Source of the DNA: an uncultured Saprospiraceae bacterium
GTDB lineage: Bacteria; Bacteroidota; Bacteroidia; Chitinophagales; Saprospiraceae
Assembly: GCA_905480605.1 (NCBI GenBank)
Contig: CAJQRD010000002.1
Span: forward strand, 1 to 64,000
Direction of reading: 5' to 3'
Length of the DNA: 64,000 nucleotides
This document shows positions 46,999-56,642 of this stretch, piece by piece. The number at the start of each line of letters is the position of its first letter. The stretch's first letter is position 1. Both the position numbers and the translations under genes were made by a program. The notes beneath the pieces were generated by a model. That model saw only the letters and a program-made list of their open reading frames with translations. It searched no databases and was not told the origin of the DNA.

Positions 46999-47652
46999 AT
47001 GATTCAAGCATGTATTTTTGACCTCGATGGAGTCTTAGTTGACACCGTCGGTCTACATTTTGAATCGTGGCAAAAATTAGCTTCAAGTCTCGGTTATGAG
47101 CTGCCTCTTCATTTGAAAAATAAATTTAGAGGAGCCAGTAGGATGAAATCATTAGGTTATATTCTAGATGAATTCTCAATTCATGCTAATGAAAATGATA
47201 AAGCTAAGTTTTGTCATCTTAAAAATAAATGGTATCAAGAAAGTCTAGCAAATATCAATGAAGATATTATGCTAGAAGGTGCTAAATCATTATTGTTAGA
47301 GTTGTCAAAATCCAATATTAAAGTAGCTCTAGCGTCGGCAAGTAAGAATGCAAAACTGATCATAAAAAAGCTTAAGTTGGATAACTTATTCGATGCTATG
47401 GTGGACGCTAATGATGTTACTCTAACAAAACCAAATCCTGAGGTTTTTCTATCAGCTGCTAAGAAAATAAATTGCAAACCATCAGATTGTATTGTTTTTG
47501 AAGACAGCCCATTAGGTGTGACAGCTGCCCAAGCAGGAGGTTTCAAGAGTATTGGAATTGGAGAGGAAATAGACATTTCAACGGTTGATTCCCATTTTCA
47601 TAGTCTAGAAGGAATATCTTGGTCAGATCTTGCACGGCATTTTGAGAAATAA
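46999..47652 (+). CDS. pgmB: HAD-family beta-phosphoglucomutase-like enzyme
   Basis: Haloacid-dehalogenase superfamily with a C1 cap. The nucleophile Asp8 and acid/base Asp10 are in FDLDGVLVDT. The cap has FRGASRMKSLGYIL, which matches the substrate-binding R-G-x-S-R-x-x-S-L block of beta-phosphoglucomutase. Motif II is the Ser in ALASASKN, motif III is the Lys in LTKPNPEVF, and motif IV is VFEDSPLGVTAAQAGG. 217 residues is typical. Isomerising beta-glucose-1-phosphate to glucose-6-phosphate is the likely role, though no maltose/trehalose phosphorylase is adjacent. It is coupled to the upstream unknown gene. Confidence 0.88.
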   Translation: MIQACIFDLDGVLVDTVGLHFESWQKLASSLGYELPLHLKNKFRGASRMKSLGYILDEFSIHANENDKAKFCHLKNKWYQESLANINEDIMLEGAKSLLLELSKSNIKVALASASKNAKLIIKKLKLDNLFDAMVDANDVTLTKPNPEVFLSAAKKINCKPSDCIVFEDSPLGVTAAQAGGFKSIGIGEEIDISTVDSHFHSLEGISWSDLARHFEK

Positions 47653-47846
47653 GTAGCACATTATTCATTTACTTTAAATTTGAAAAGTTCAACTCACTAT
47701 TCATAGAATGTTATTCTTAGTCAAATTAGATTTCGATCCAATTGTTGAGGTTATTCTGTTAATGATTCATTAAATTTGTGTTTACCTCGTCTAATTGATT
47801 GTTAAAATGCGTTATTGACTTTGGATTATCTATACAAATACAACAA

Positions 47847-49646
47847 ATGAAAAAGACTTTTACATTATTTTTTGCACTATACTTAAGTTTATCATTTAGT
47901 CAAGAAAAGGAAAATCAAACCAAGGTAGACTTGGTACTTGAGAGAGTTTCTGGCTTTTCTGCAAATGATCGTATTGAGGACATCACAGTTAAAGACGATA
48001 TGGTTTATTTTGGAGGCAAAGATGGTGTCTCAAGTTACAACAATAGCTCATCGACACTATCAGAACTATTGAATAAGAGATATGCTGTCGCTGTAAAAGT
48101 ATCAAGAAAAGGAAAAGTATTTTCAGCATTTAAAAACAACAAGATATATTCCGATAATGAATTGCTTTATACATTAACAGATGCCAAGGTCATTATAAAT
48201 GACATTGAATTATTTAATGGAAGGATTTGGATAGCTACTAATAATGGCGTCTACGTAGTTACAGCTTCGGCAGGAAAACTTGTAGATCATTTTACTGTAA
48301 ACAATTCAAAATTAAAATCCAACCAAATCAACTTTGTTCAATACTTTAAAAAGTTAGATAACCTTTGGCTAGGTACTGATTTAGGCGTAAATGAAGTAAA
48401 ATCAAATGGCAGTTGGGCAAAAACAGATTACAACAAAGAAAGATTTATTGCTGTAACAGAAAGCATTGATGGTTTATGGCTCTTATCAGAAGATGAATTG
48501 CATTTGGTATATGAAGATTATGGCAAAGCCAGATTTCAAGATCAAGGATTAAAAGAAGGATTATTTCAAGGTCAAGTAAATGATTTAACTTTAGACAAAG
48601 ATGATAATTTGTATGTGGCTTCAGATGTATTGACAAGATATAATCCATACACAGACAAATTGGACAAATATGGTGAAAACCTTGGATTGGTAGCCAGCAA
48701 GTGTATAGCATTAGCAAGTGATGATTTTGGAGCTTTATGGTTGGGAACAGAAGATGCTGGATTATATAGAATATACAAGGACTCAATTGACATCAATGAG
48801 ATGATAATTACAACGATTCTTGAAAATCCTATCAGTTGCCCAGGAGCAATGAACGGAAGTTTGAGAGTAGAGGTTTCTGGAGGTGCAGCACCATACAAAT
48901 ACTATTGGGAAAGAGTAAGATTAAAAGGTCAGTCTAATCCTAAAAATCTGAAATCTGGGAATTACAAAGTAACAGTAGAAGATGATTTTGGAACGAGACA
49001 AACAGCTGTAATAAAAATTTACGACCCACAAAAATTGAAATTCAATATTGTTACAACAGCGCCAATTTCTACTATTGGAAAGAAAGATGGCTATGCACAA
49101 ATAGAAGCAGAAGGTGGAACACCACCCTATCAGTATGAATGGGGTAATGGTGAAAAAGGACCAATTGCTAAAAAATTAAATTTTGGATTTACGTATTTGA
49201 CTATAACTGATTCCAACGGATGTGATATCAATGAAAATATAAAAATAGGAAGACCGAAGATTATGCCTGACCTTGATATTGCAAAGGTAAAAGTTGGACA
49301 AACGTTGGCGTTAAATAAATTATTCTTTGCTGCGGATAGTAGTGCGATGAAAGAAGAATCATTTGCTGTGATGGAAGAAGTTTTTGATTTTTTACAAGCC
49401 AACCCAGAGGTAGAAGTTGAAATTGGTGGACACACCAACAATATACCTCCACATGAATATTGCGATAAATTATCTAAAAGCAGAGCTCAATCTGTTGCCA
49501 CATATTTATATGATAAAGGATTATCAGAAAAGAAAATAGCTTTTCGTGGATATGGTAAAAGAAAACCAATCGCAAATAATAGATCAGCCGCAGGTCGAAA
49601 AAAGAATCAGCGTGTTGAGATTAAAATATTGAAAATAAAGAGTTAG
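47847..49646 (+). CDS. Outer-membrane OmpA-family protein with propeller and SprB-type repeats
   Basis: Residues 1-19 are a signal peptide (MKKTFTLFFALYLSLSFSQ). Residues ~20-310 are seven-bladed-propeller-like, with blade motifs such as IWIATNNGVYVV, LWLGTDLGVNEV and ALWLGTEDAGLYRI (two-component-regulator propeller type). Two SprB-like Ig repeats follow (about 325-400 and 405-475), with the NGSLRVEVSGGAAPYKYYW and GYAQIEAEGGTPPYQYEW cores. A C-terminal OmpA peptidoglycan-binding domain (about 490-599) has VEIGGHTNN, LSKSRAQSVATYL and NRSAAGRKKNQRVEI. It probably tethers a surface propeller to the wall. The ATG at 47847 is chosen over 47799 because the signal peptide begins there. Confidence 0.87.
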   Translation: MKKTFTLFFALYLSLSFSQEKENQTKVDLVLERVSGFSANDRIEDITVKDDMVYFGGKDGVSSYNNSSSTLSELLNKRYAVAVKVSRKGKVFSAFKNNKIYSDNELLYTLTDAKVIINDIELFNGRIWIATNNGVYVVTASAGKLVDHFTVNNSKLKSNQINFVQYFKKLDNLWLGTDLGVNEVKSNGSWAKTDYNKERFIAVTESIDGLWLLSEDELHLVYEDYGKARFQDQGLKEGLFQGQVNDLTLDKDDNLYVASDVLTRYNPYTDKLDKYGENLGLVASKCIALASDDFGALWLGTEDAGLYRIYKDSIDINEMIITTILENPISCPGAMNGSLRVEVSGGAAPYKYYWERVRLKGQSNPKNLKSGNYKVTVEDDFGTRQTAVIKIYDPQKLKFNIVTTAPISTIGKKDGYAQIEAEGGTPPYQYEWGNGEKGPIAKKLNFGFTYLTITDSNGCDINENIKIGRPKIMPDLDIAKVKVGQTLALNKLFFAADSSAMKEESFAVMEEVFDFLQANPEVEVEIGGHTNNIPPHEYCDKLSKSRAQSVATYLYDKGLSEKKIAFRGYGKRKPIANNRSAAGRKKNQRVEIKILKIKS

Positions 49647-49750
49647 ACAATTGATAACTTTGTCATACATATAAAAGGTTTTAGCAAATGAATTGCATTT
49701 TATAAAAGGTTTTTTCTGGCCAGAATTTTGCCAGTAAATTGAATTTTACA

Positions 49751-50610
49751 TTACTCTAAGAAGCCTTCATCAATCATCCATTCGTAACATCTATCTATCC
49801 ATTTATCTGATGCAAGATTTTGAGTTCGTAAGCCAAAACCATGTCCTCCTTTTGAATACATATGCAATGCTGAAGATTTACCTGCCGACAACCAATTGCT
49901 ATAAAGATCAATACTCATCGGAGCCAATCCCAGTGGATCATCAGATGCACAAACTACCAACATTGGAGGTGCATTTTCGGGAACACTATAATCATCCATA
50001 ATAGTCATCCAAGCATAAACGGGTACTATAAAGCTTGGCATCTGTATCTTATCAGCCTTGAAGGCTACTCCCAAAGCCACAGCAGCACCAGCAGAAAAGC
50101 CCATGAATCCAATTTTATTTTTATTAATTTCAAGTTCATAAGAATGATTTCTCACATAATTTACAGCTTCTAAACCATCAGCCACTGCAAAATTTAAAAG
50201 CGATTTAGCCTTCTTTATAATATTTTCATTGGAATCATTAAAAGCTTTTGCTGCATCACCATTATAAGGAACCAGCCTATACTTCAAAACAAAAACTGTA
50301 ACACCTTTTTTTACCAACCATTTCGCAACCCAATTGCCTTCGCTATCAATACTATGAGCATACATCCACCTCCAGGACCGATTATTATACTTACACCAGT
50401 ATTGATTTCTTTTCTCGGCTTATACACAATCATAGTTGGTTGGGATACATTTGTTATGACACGCGTGTCCCAATCCGTAGAATGGTAATCTTCTTCATCA
50501 CCAATCCATTTGATTTCCTCAGTGTTATCATAAGGCAATTTGATGATTTGTTGAGCTTCCATTTTTATAGAAAGATTGAATAGTATGGCTATAAGTAATA
50601 ATAATTTCAT
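49751..50610 (-). CDS. Exported alpha/beta hydrolase (BD-FAE/esterase type), frameshifted
   Basis: A secreted esterase-like alpha/beta hydrolase of about 285 residues after repair. The first frame (from 50610) gives signal peptide MKLLLLIAILFNLSIKMEAQ and the oxyanion segment VSIIIGPGGG. The second (to 49751) continues MYAHSIDSEGNWVAKWLVKKGV, nucleophile GFSAGAAVAL (GxSxG), Asp in VVCASDDPLG and His in KGGHGFGLR. The two frames overlap at about 50311-50365; adding one base in the G-rich GGAGGTGG at about 50367-50374 restores the usual GPGGGGMYAHS. Everything else is intact, so it is either an indel error or a fresh lesion. The neighbour is the OmpA protein, convergent. Confidence 0.82.
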
Positions 50611-50798
50611 TGAAGATGTTTAATTTTAGTTGTAAATTAAGAAAAAGAGAGATTTGACTGGTCACTTCACTTGCTCAAAAAAAAGCGCACAACAGCTATC
50701 AAATTAAGCCCTCATCTTTGCGGATAAACACATTTATAAACCAAACAATAATTTCTGAAATCTCTATTTTAAGATCTAAATAGCTTTAATTAAATGCA

Positions 50799-51152
50799 CT
50801 AAGCATTAAAACTGGTGCCACAACCACAAGTTTCCTTAGCATTTGGATTGTTGAATACAAAACCTCGGTTGTTAAGGCCATCTAACCAATCCACTTCCAT
50901 CCCTAGAAGATACAAACCGTGAGACTTCTCCATATAAACAGTAATACCATTTATATCAAAAACATCATCATTGTCGTTTTTTTCATCAAATCCCAGAACA
51001 TAGGAAAATCCAGAACATCCTCCGCCTTTGATACCAATACGCAATCCATAACCCTCTGGAACTGATTTCTCAGCATAAAGACGTTTTAACTGTATAATAG
51101 CACCATCTGTTAAAGAAACAGGTGAAGCTTTTGTAGCTGTTGTATTTTCCAT
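50799..51152 (-). CDS. HesB/IscA-family iron-sulphur assembly protein
   Basis: An A-type carrier that delivers Fe-S clusters. The three conserved cysteines are visible: Cys46 in KGGGCSGFSY and Cys109/Cys111 in ETCGCGTSF. 117 residues, with a slightly extended N-terminus (MENTTATKASPVSLTDGAI). IscA, ErpA and SufA cannot be told apart by sequence alone. It is monocistronic, 188 bp upstream of the hydrolase gene on the same strand. The upstream gap (51153-51288) has an ACTTTGATGC segment just before the start. Confidence 0.92.
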   Translation of the reverse strand: MENTTATKASPVSLTDGAIIQLKRLYAEKSVPEGYGLRIGIKGGGCSGFSYVLGFDEKNDNDDVFDINGITVYMEKSHGLYLLGMEVDWLDGLNNRGFVFNNPNAKETCGCGTSFNA

Positions 51153-51321
51153 AGCATCAAAGTTTGTACAAATTTAAACAATCAATTGGTAATTGTCTAG
51201 AATCCTTAACGCAGAAGCCATTTATAAAGTTTACAAAATCAAAAAATTAGAAAAAAATAATATCAAGACTCATATTAAATTCATTTAAATGTATTTTAGC
51301 TTTATTATTAAAACATACTTG

Positions 51322-51849
51322 ATGGAGATCTTTTTAGAAATATTAAAATTTACTATTCCTGGCCTAATTGTATTTGCTGCCACGTACTTTATTCTTAAAC
51401 AGTATATAAGCAGCCAATATGACCTCAAAGCACTAGAATTAAGAAGTAAATACTCAAAGGATGCTATTCCTTTGAAACTTCAAGCTTATGAGAGATTGTT
51501 ACTTTTTTGTGAACGAATCAGTATTCCCAATCTAATATTTAGATTAAAAACGAATGCAATGACTTCAATTGAACTGAGAAATGCAATGATAATATCTGTT
51601 CAAAAAGAATATGAACACAACATGGCACAACAACTCTACACAAGCCAGAAGCTATGGGATATATTGAGCTTGGCGAAAAACGATGTCATATCAATGATTT
51701 CCCAAGAAGCCACAACAATAGGCCCTCAAGAAAACGCCAATCAACTTTCTTCTCAATTGTTAAATAAATTGCAAGTTGGTGGGAGAAGCCCAATTGATGT
51801 TTCAATAAATGCTATTAAAGAAGAAGCCAAAATAATTTTGAATGTTTAA
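51322..51849 (+). CDS. Membrane-anchored protein of unknown function (DUF7935-like)
   Basis: One N-terminal membrane helix (about 3-25, FLEILKFTIPGLIVFAATYFIL) is followed by the motif KYSKDAIPLKLQAYERLLLFCERI and a long helical soluble part (VQKEYEHNMAQQLYTS). I recall this arrangement, with P-L-x-L-Q-A-Y-E-R-L, as widespread in Bacteroidota without known function. ATG 51322 gives 176 residues; the ATG at 51289 would add eleven residues before the helix. Its end overlaps the next gene by 8 bp, so it is translated with the 5'-nucleotidase pair. Confidence 0.7.
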   Translation: MEIFLEILKFTIPGLIVFAATYFILKQYISSQYDLKALELRSKYSKDAIPLKLQAYERLLLFCERISIPNLIFRLKTNAMTSIELRNAMIISVQKEYEHNMAQQLYTSQKLWDILSLAKNDVISMISQEATTIGPQENANQLSSQLLNKLQVGGRSPIDVSINAIKEEAKIILNV

Positions 51850-52588
51850 ATACCGTATTCTTTTATTCTTGATGATTGGATTATTGTCAAGTTGCATATC
51901 CACAAAGCAACATATTGCTGATACAGACATAACATATGTAAGAGCCAATGAAGATGTCAACGTTGGAAGCAAAGCTATTGATGATATGATATCTCCCTAC
52001 CGAGACCAAATGGAAGATGAGATGAATATTGAATTGGGTGAGATGCCAGTAACATTAAAGAAAGGAAAACTCAATAGTAGCATGGGCAATTGGTTTTGCG
52101 ATGCCCTATTGGTAATGTCTAATAAATATTCAGATAAACCTGTTGATTTTGCTCTTCAAAACTATGGTGGACTTAGAATACCATCTATAAGCAAGGGCAT
52201 AGTAACAAAGAGACATATTTTTGAATTGATGCCATTTGACAACAAACTTGTTGTACTCGAAATCGACGGTAAAACAGTACAGATGATGGCCGATAATATG
52301 GCAGACCATGGTGGAGCTCCAGTAAGTTTAGGTCTATCTTTTACCATTGAAGAAGACAAAGCTATTGATGTTATGGTCAATGGGAAACCTATAAAAAGCA
52401 ATTCGACATACAGAGTTGGTTTGCCAGATTATGTTGCCAATGGAGGAGATGACTCTTGGTTTTTAAAGGAAATTCCTCAATTCGATACAGGCGTTTATAT
52501 TAGAGAAGTTATGATAGAGTATCTTATGGATTTAAAAGCTGCCGGAAAACCTATTACCGTGGATAAAACAAAACGCATCACATCATGA
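51842..52588 (+). CDS. 5'-nucleotidase C-terminal domain lipoprotein
   Basis: A stand-alone version of the substrate-binding domain of UshA/CD73-type 5'-nucleotidases. MFKYRILLFLMIGLLSSCIS is a lipoprotein signal with Cys18. Domain marks are GNWFCDALL, DFALQNYGGLRIPSISKGIVT, ELMPFDNKLVVLEIDG and YVANGGDDSWF. 248 residues, with no metallophosphatase domain; that domain is the next gene, which starts 4 bp before this stop. The two halves are therefore probably made together and act together in the periplasm to hydrolyse nucleotides. The order is C-terminal half first. Confidence 0.9.
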   Translation: MFKYRILLFLMIGLLSSCISTKQHIADTDITYVRANEDVNVGSKAIDDMISPYRDQMEDEMNIELGEMPVTLKKGKLNSSMGNWFCDALLVMSNKYSDKPVDFALQNYGGLRIPSISKGIVTKRHIFELMPFDNKLVVLEIDGKTVQMMADNMADHGGAPVSLGLSFTIEEDKAIDVMVNGKPIKSNSTYRVGLPDYVANGGDDSWFLKEIPQFDTGVYIREVMIEYLMDLKAAGKPITVDKTKRITS

Positions 52589-53505
52589 GTACAAGAAGAA
52601 AATTTATACACCAAAGTATTTCAGGTAGTTTCTTAATGGCAACTTCAAGCTTCCCATTGACGGCTTTTATTGGTGATGACAATATTACACCTTTGACGAT
52701 TTTACATACCAATGACGTGCACAGTAGAATCGATCCTTTCCCAATGGATGGATCTCGGAATCAAGGCTTAGGAGGTGCAGAGAGAAGAGCTCAAATGATA
52801 AAAGACGTCAGAGCTAAAGAAAAAAACGTTTTACTGTTTGATAGTGGCGATATCTTTCAGGGTACCCCCTACTTTAATTTTTTCGGAGGAGAAATAGAGA
52901 TGAAACTGATGACTCAAATGAAATATGATTGCGCCACGATGGGTAATCATGATTTTGATGGGGGTATTGATGGTTTTAATAAGCAAATGGTACATGCAGA
53001 TTTTCCCTTTGTTGTAAGTAATTATGATTTTAGAAATACAATCCTTAACGGTAAAATCGAAAAGTATAAAATATTTGAAGTAGATGAAATTAAAATTGGT
53101 GTTATAGGAGCAGGCATAGAACTCAACAGTTTGGTGCCAGAATCTCTTTATAAAGAAACTCAATATTTAGATCCAATTGCCAATGCTCAAAAATATGCAG
53201 CACTTCTTAAAAATGAAATGGACTGTGATTATGTAGTTTGTCTTTCTCACCTTGGTTATAAATATAATGACAATAAGGTATCAGATATTCATTTGGCGCA
53301 GAACACTGAAGATATAGATTTAATTTTAGGAGGTCATACCCATACTTTTATGCGAAAAGCAGATATTAGAAGAAATAAAAAAGGAAATGAAGTAATAGTC
53401 AGCCAAGCAGGTTGGGCTGGAATTCTTCTTGGACAAATAAATATTCATTTTGAAAAGAATAAAAAGAATGTTTGTCTAAGTTGCAAAAATACATTAATCA
53501 AATAG
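52585..53505 (+). CDS. 5'-nucleotidase metallophosphatase domain, Tat-type leader
   Basis: Calcineurin-like phosphoesterase half of a 5'-nucleotidase. The leader MSTRRKFIHQSISGSFLMATSS has an RR pair like a Tat signal. Metal ligands are visible: ILHTNDVHSRID (D-x-H), LFDSGDIFQG (GD), MGNHDFDGG (GNHD), LSHLGYKYN (H) and LGGHTHTF (GHTH). At 306 residues it is the catalytic domain only; the substrate domain is the gene before it, overlapped by 4 bp (ATGA). It ends a three-gene operon. Downstream is the AT-rich region before dnaA. Confidence 0.92.
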   Translation: MSTRRKFIHQSISGSFLMATSSFPLTAFIGDDNITPLTILHTNDVHSRIDPFPMDGSRNQGLGGAERRAQMIKDVRAKEKNVLLFDSGDIFQGTPYFNFFGGEIEMKLMTQMKYDCATMGNHDFDGGIDGFNKQMVHADFPFVVSNYDFRNTILNGKIEKYKIFEVDEIKIGVIGAGIELNSLVPESLYKETQYLDPIANAQKYAALLKNEMDCDYVVCLSHLGYKYNDNKVSDIHLAQNTEDIDLILGGHTHTFMRKADIRRNKKGNEVIVSQAGWAGILLGQINIHFEKNKKNVCLSCKNTLIK

Positions 53506-53839
53506 TGGTTTTGTTAAAAACCTTGGTTTCATTGTATATGAATTGATTATAAATATTATTAAAAAAAATCTATAATTAAATGTTATCCATATATATACAT
53601 ATTACTAATATTTATATTATATTTTATATTATATAATACGGTAACCCATTTTGTATCTTTTATCATTTTTTTGAAAAAAACATTTTACCATTGTTGTAAT
53701 ACACCGATTATTTTTCCAATATTTGTCTCCTACAAAACCGTATTGCTTGAAAGATTTAGCGGGAAGTAAACTTTTCCAAAAATCAGAGACTTAATCGGAA
53801 ATTTTTTATTTATTCAAAATTGCTAAAACACATAGCTTG
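53506..53839. other. Possible oriC region upstream of dnaA
   Basis: 334 bp between the phosphoesterase gene and dnaA with no supported ORF. An extreme A+T stretch (about 53520-53640) contains TTATCCATA at 53583-53591, one mismatch from the DnaA box TTATCCACA. Only one near-match was seen, so origin function is a position-based guess. Confidence 0.35.
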
Positions 53840-55219
53840 ATGATAGAATCACACGCATCAATCTGGGACGGTTGTGTCTCTATTATAAAATCTAACTTAA
53901 CTGAAAAAAGTTTTAATACATGGTTTAAGCCTATTAAGTCTATAAAGTTTGAAAGAAATATTTTAACTATTCAAGTTCCAAATAAATTTTTCTACGATTA
54001 TATTGAAGAGCACTACTTAACGACTTTAAAGAAAACCATTTACCAAGTATTAGGACCAAAGGGACAATTAGAATATACATTCTTACTTGATCACACAGGT
54101 AAGCCTAAATTTAATGAAAGGTCTTTTTCTTCGAAAGACATTAAAAATCCTTTCGTTATTCCAGGATTGAAGAAAACCAAGATTCAATCAAATCTAATTA
54201 CAAAATATACTTTCGAAAATTATATCGAAGGAGATTGCAACAGACTAGGAAGGTCTGCTGGTTTATCTATTTGCAAAAAACCAGGTGGAACAGCATTCAA
54301 TCCCTTAGTAATATATGGTGATGTTGGATTAGGTAAAACCCACTTGGCACATGCCATTGGAAATGAGATCATCAAAAACTTCGGCAACCACAACGTACTT
54401 TATTTAACAACTGAATCATTTACAAATCAAATAGTGAGTGCCATAAAAAATGGTACTATGGAAGATTTGATCAATTACTACCAATTGATAGATACTTTGA
54501 TCATTGATGATATTCAATTCTTATCAGGAAGAGAGAAAACACAAGATATTTTCTTCAATATATTCAACCAATTACAACAAACAGGCAAGCAGATTATTTT
54601 AACTTCTGACCGTCCTCCGAAAGATCTTCAAGGTATCAGTGAAAGATTGATCAATAGATTCAAATGGGGGTTGACTGCAGATATCAAATCTCCTGACTTT
54701 GAAACGCGTTTGGCAATTGTAGAACATAAAATGGGTGAGGATGTCAGTTCTGTGCCAAAAAATGTAATGGAATACATTTGCTTTAATATTAAAAATAATA
54801 TCCGCGAACTTGAAGGTGTTATGATTTCATTATTAGCACAATCAAGTCTCAATAACCGCACAATTGATATTGAATTGGCAAAAGAAATCATTCAAAAATT
54901 TGTTACTCAAGTTAACAAAGGAATCACAGTTGAAAATATAGCTAAATTGGTAGCTGATCATTTCCAAGTACCAATCGAAACTTTAAGCAGCAAGACTAGA
55001 AAACGCCAAGTTGTAATAGCGAGACAATTGTCAATGTACTTGGCCAAAAATTATACAAAGAGTTCACTAAAAACTATTGGTGATAATTTTGGTGGGAAAG
55101 ATCACAGCACTGTTATTTATTCTATAAATACTGTCAGAGATCTGATAGATACAGATTCAATATTTAAAGATACAGTTGCAGAGCTGGAAAAGAAAGTCGA
55201 ACTTAGTTTAATGAGTTAA
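53840..55219 (+). CDS. dnaA: Chromosomal replication initiator DnaA
   Basis: An AAA+ ATPase that opens oriC. Domain I (about 1-80) has the W-x-x-C/F pattern SFNTWFKPIK and a short linker. Domain III has Walker A GDVGLGKTHLAHA (near 160), Walker B LIIDDIQFLSG, and sensor motif LTSDRPPKDLQGI. Domain IV has the box-recognition signature GGKDHSTVIYS (near 432). 459 residues from ATG 53840, normal. A TTG one codon upstream is not needed. It is preceded by an AT-rich gap that might be oriC. A T9SS cargo gene follows 10 bp later, an unusual partner in the same direction. Confidence 0.97.
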   Translation: MIESHASIWDGCVSIIKSNLTEKSFNTWFKPIKSIKFERNILTIQVPNKFFYDYIEEHYLTTLKKTIYQVLGPKGQLEYTFLLDHTGKPKFNERSFSSKDIKNPFVIPGLKKTKIQSNLITKYTFENYIEGDCNRLGRSAGLSICKKPGGTAFNPLVIYGDVGLGKTHLAHAIGNEIIKNFGNHNVLYLTTESFTNQIVSAIKNGTMEDLINYYQLIDTLIIDDIQFLSGREKTQDIFFNIFNQLQQTGKQIILTSDRPPKDLQGISERLINRFKWGLTADIKSPDFETRLAIVEHKMGEDVSSVPKNVMEYICFNIKNNIRELEGVMISLLAQSSLNNRTIDIELAKEIIQKFVTQVNKGITVENIAKLVADHFQVPIETLSSKTRKRQVVIARQLSMYLAKNYTKSSLKTIGDNFGGKDHSTVIYSINTVRDLIDTDSIFKDTVAELEKKVELSLMS

Positions 55220-55229
55220 AAAAATTAAA

Positions 55230-56411
55230 ATGAATCAAAAATATGCCTTTGGTGTTAAAGTCATGTTTTTGTTTTTATTCTTAAATTTTCAAATGACTGG
55301 GCAAGATAGAACCCTGGCTTTCGAAAACGACTATAACATACGTCCCATTTCTGAGATAAATGCTCAAGGTTATGGAGACGCTTATCCATGGATTAGTAAT
55401 GATGGCCTTAGACTATATTACACAGCCCAAAGTATAAACGACAACAAAAGTTGCATTTGGTCAACATCCAGAAGTGATATCTTCAGTTCTTTCGATAATT
55501 TTCATAAGTTAAATATCAACGACAATTCTGTAGACAATTTATCTTCATGGTTAAGCCATGATGAATTGACTATTGCTTTTGTTCAACGCAAAAGAAACGG
55601 TAATCATTTTACTTCCATCTTGATGGCTGATCGCACAAGCATCATGGACTCATTTAACAAACCAACGAGATTAAATATTAAAGGACCCATAAAGGGCACT
55701 TTGCTAAGTCCTAGTTTTACAGCAGATCTTTCTGAACTTATATTGTTCAACGAGTATAAATCACAAAAATTTCTTTTGGTTTTTGAAAGGATAAGCGAGG
55801 ATACATACACATTCAAGCATAAAATAAATATCCCTAAAAAGTACACTATAAAAACAGGTAAACTGAGCAATGATGGTCTCAATTACTACTTATCATTGGA
55901 GCATAGAAAAACAAATCCTAAAATATATCTGTTGACAAGAGATAATGTCAAAGATAAATTTGACAAGCTTGTTCCCATTTCCAATATAACCATAAATGCC
56001 AAAAGTGATCGAAACCATCAACCATACTTTTCAAATAATGGCAAATTTGTTGTTTTCACAAGATCAGCAGAAAATGAATGGAAGCACAATGAGATTTTTA
56101 TTGGACAATTAGATATCATCAATGAAAGTGCTGTCGAAATCACAAAGGAATCAGAAAAGGTAGATAACCTCATTGATCTCACAATCTACCCTAATCCAAG
56201 TTCAGATTTTGTTTCAATATCTAATCCAGGTCAACGTAATATCAAAGCCTTTATTTATGATACCCAAGGAAAACTGATCGATGTAGTTGATAATGAAAAA
56301 GTACAGCATTACATTGATGTTTCTCAATATGATGCAGGTTCTTATATTTTCAGAATACAAGACTTACAATCTCTTCAAGCAAGAACTTTTAGGGTTTTGG
56401 TTATTGAATAG
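55230..56411 (+). CDS. Secreted PD40-repeat protein with T9SS type A sorting domain
   Basis: MNQKYAFGVKVMFLFLFLNFQMTGQ is a signal peptide. Residues ~35-290 hold TolB/PD40-like strand repeats (AYPWISNDGLRLYYTA, SSWLSHDELTIAFV, LSPSFTADLSELILF, KLSNDGLNYYLS, HQPYFSNNGKFVVFTR), a propeller without enzymatic motifs. The last ~80 residues are a T9SS type A sorting domain: LTIYPNPSSDFVSI, AFIYDTQGKLI, YDAGSYIFRI. It is therefore exported across the outer membrane and cleaved or anchored. It starts 10 bp after dnaA, so it may be read through from it, though a separate promoter is possible. Confidence 0.87.
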   Translation: MNQKYAFGVKVMFLFLFLNFQMTGQDRTLAFENDYNIRPISEINAQGYGDAYPWISNDGLRLYYTAQSINDNKSCIWSTSRSDIFSSFDNFHKLNINDNSVDNLSSWLSHDELTIAFVQRKRNGNHFTSILMADRTSIMDSFNKPTRLNIKGPIKGTLLSPSFTADLSELILFNEYKSQKFLLVFERISEDTYTFKHKINIPKKYTIKTGKLSNDGLNYYLSLEHRKTNPKIYLLTRDNVKDKFDKLVPISNITINAKSDRNHQPYFSNNGKFVVFTRSAENEWKHNEIFIGQLDIINESAVEITKESEKVDNLIDLTIYPNPSSDFVSISNPGQRNIKAFIYDTQGKLIDVVDNEKVQHYIDVSQYDAGSYIFRIQDLQSLQARTFRVLVIE

Positions 56412-56642
56412 AGGATATTGCTTTAATGTCAACAATGATTAAATGCTTTAATACAGATAATTAACATTGTTAAAAAACTGTACTGAGAGGAATAAACTGC
56501 TTTACGCCAAGGATTATTGTGCTCTAACTCAACAAAATTTCAATCTTAATATTTCTTAAAATATCTTTTAAAATATTTTTTCATAACACATACTAAATAC
56601 TATTTCTAATCTGTTTAAGTACCCAATCAAAACATATTAGAA

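Noticed and set aside
49716-49734. CTGGC/GCCAG hairpin between the OmpA gene and the hydrolase as a terminator
   Set aside because: The T run lies before, not after, the stem on the plus strand, and there is none on the minus strand.
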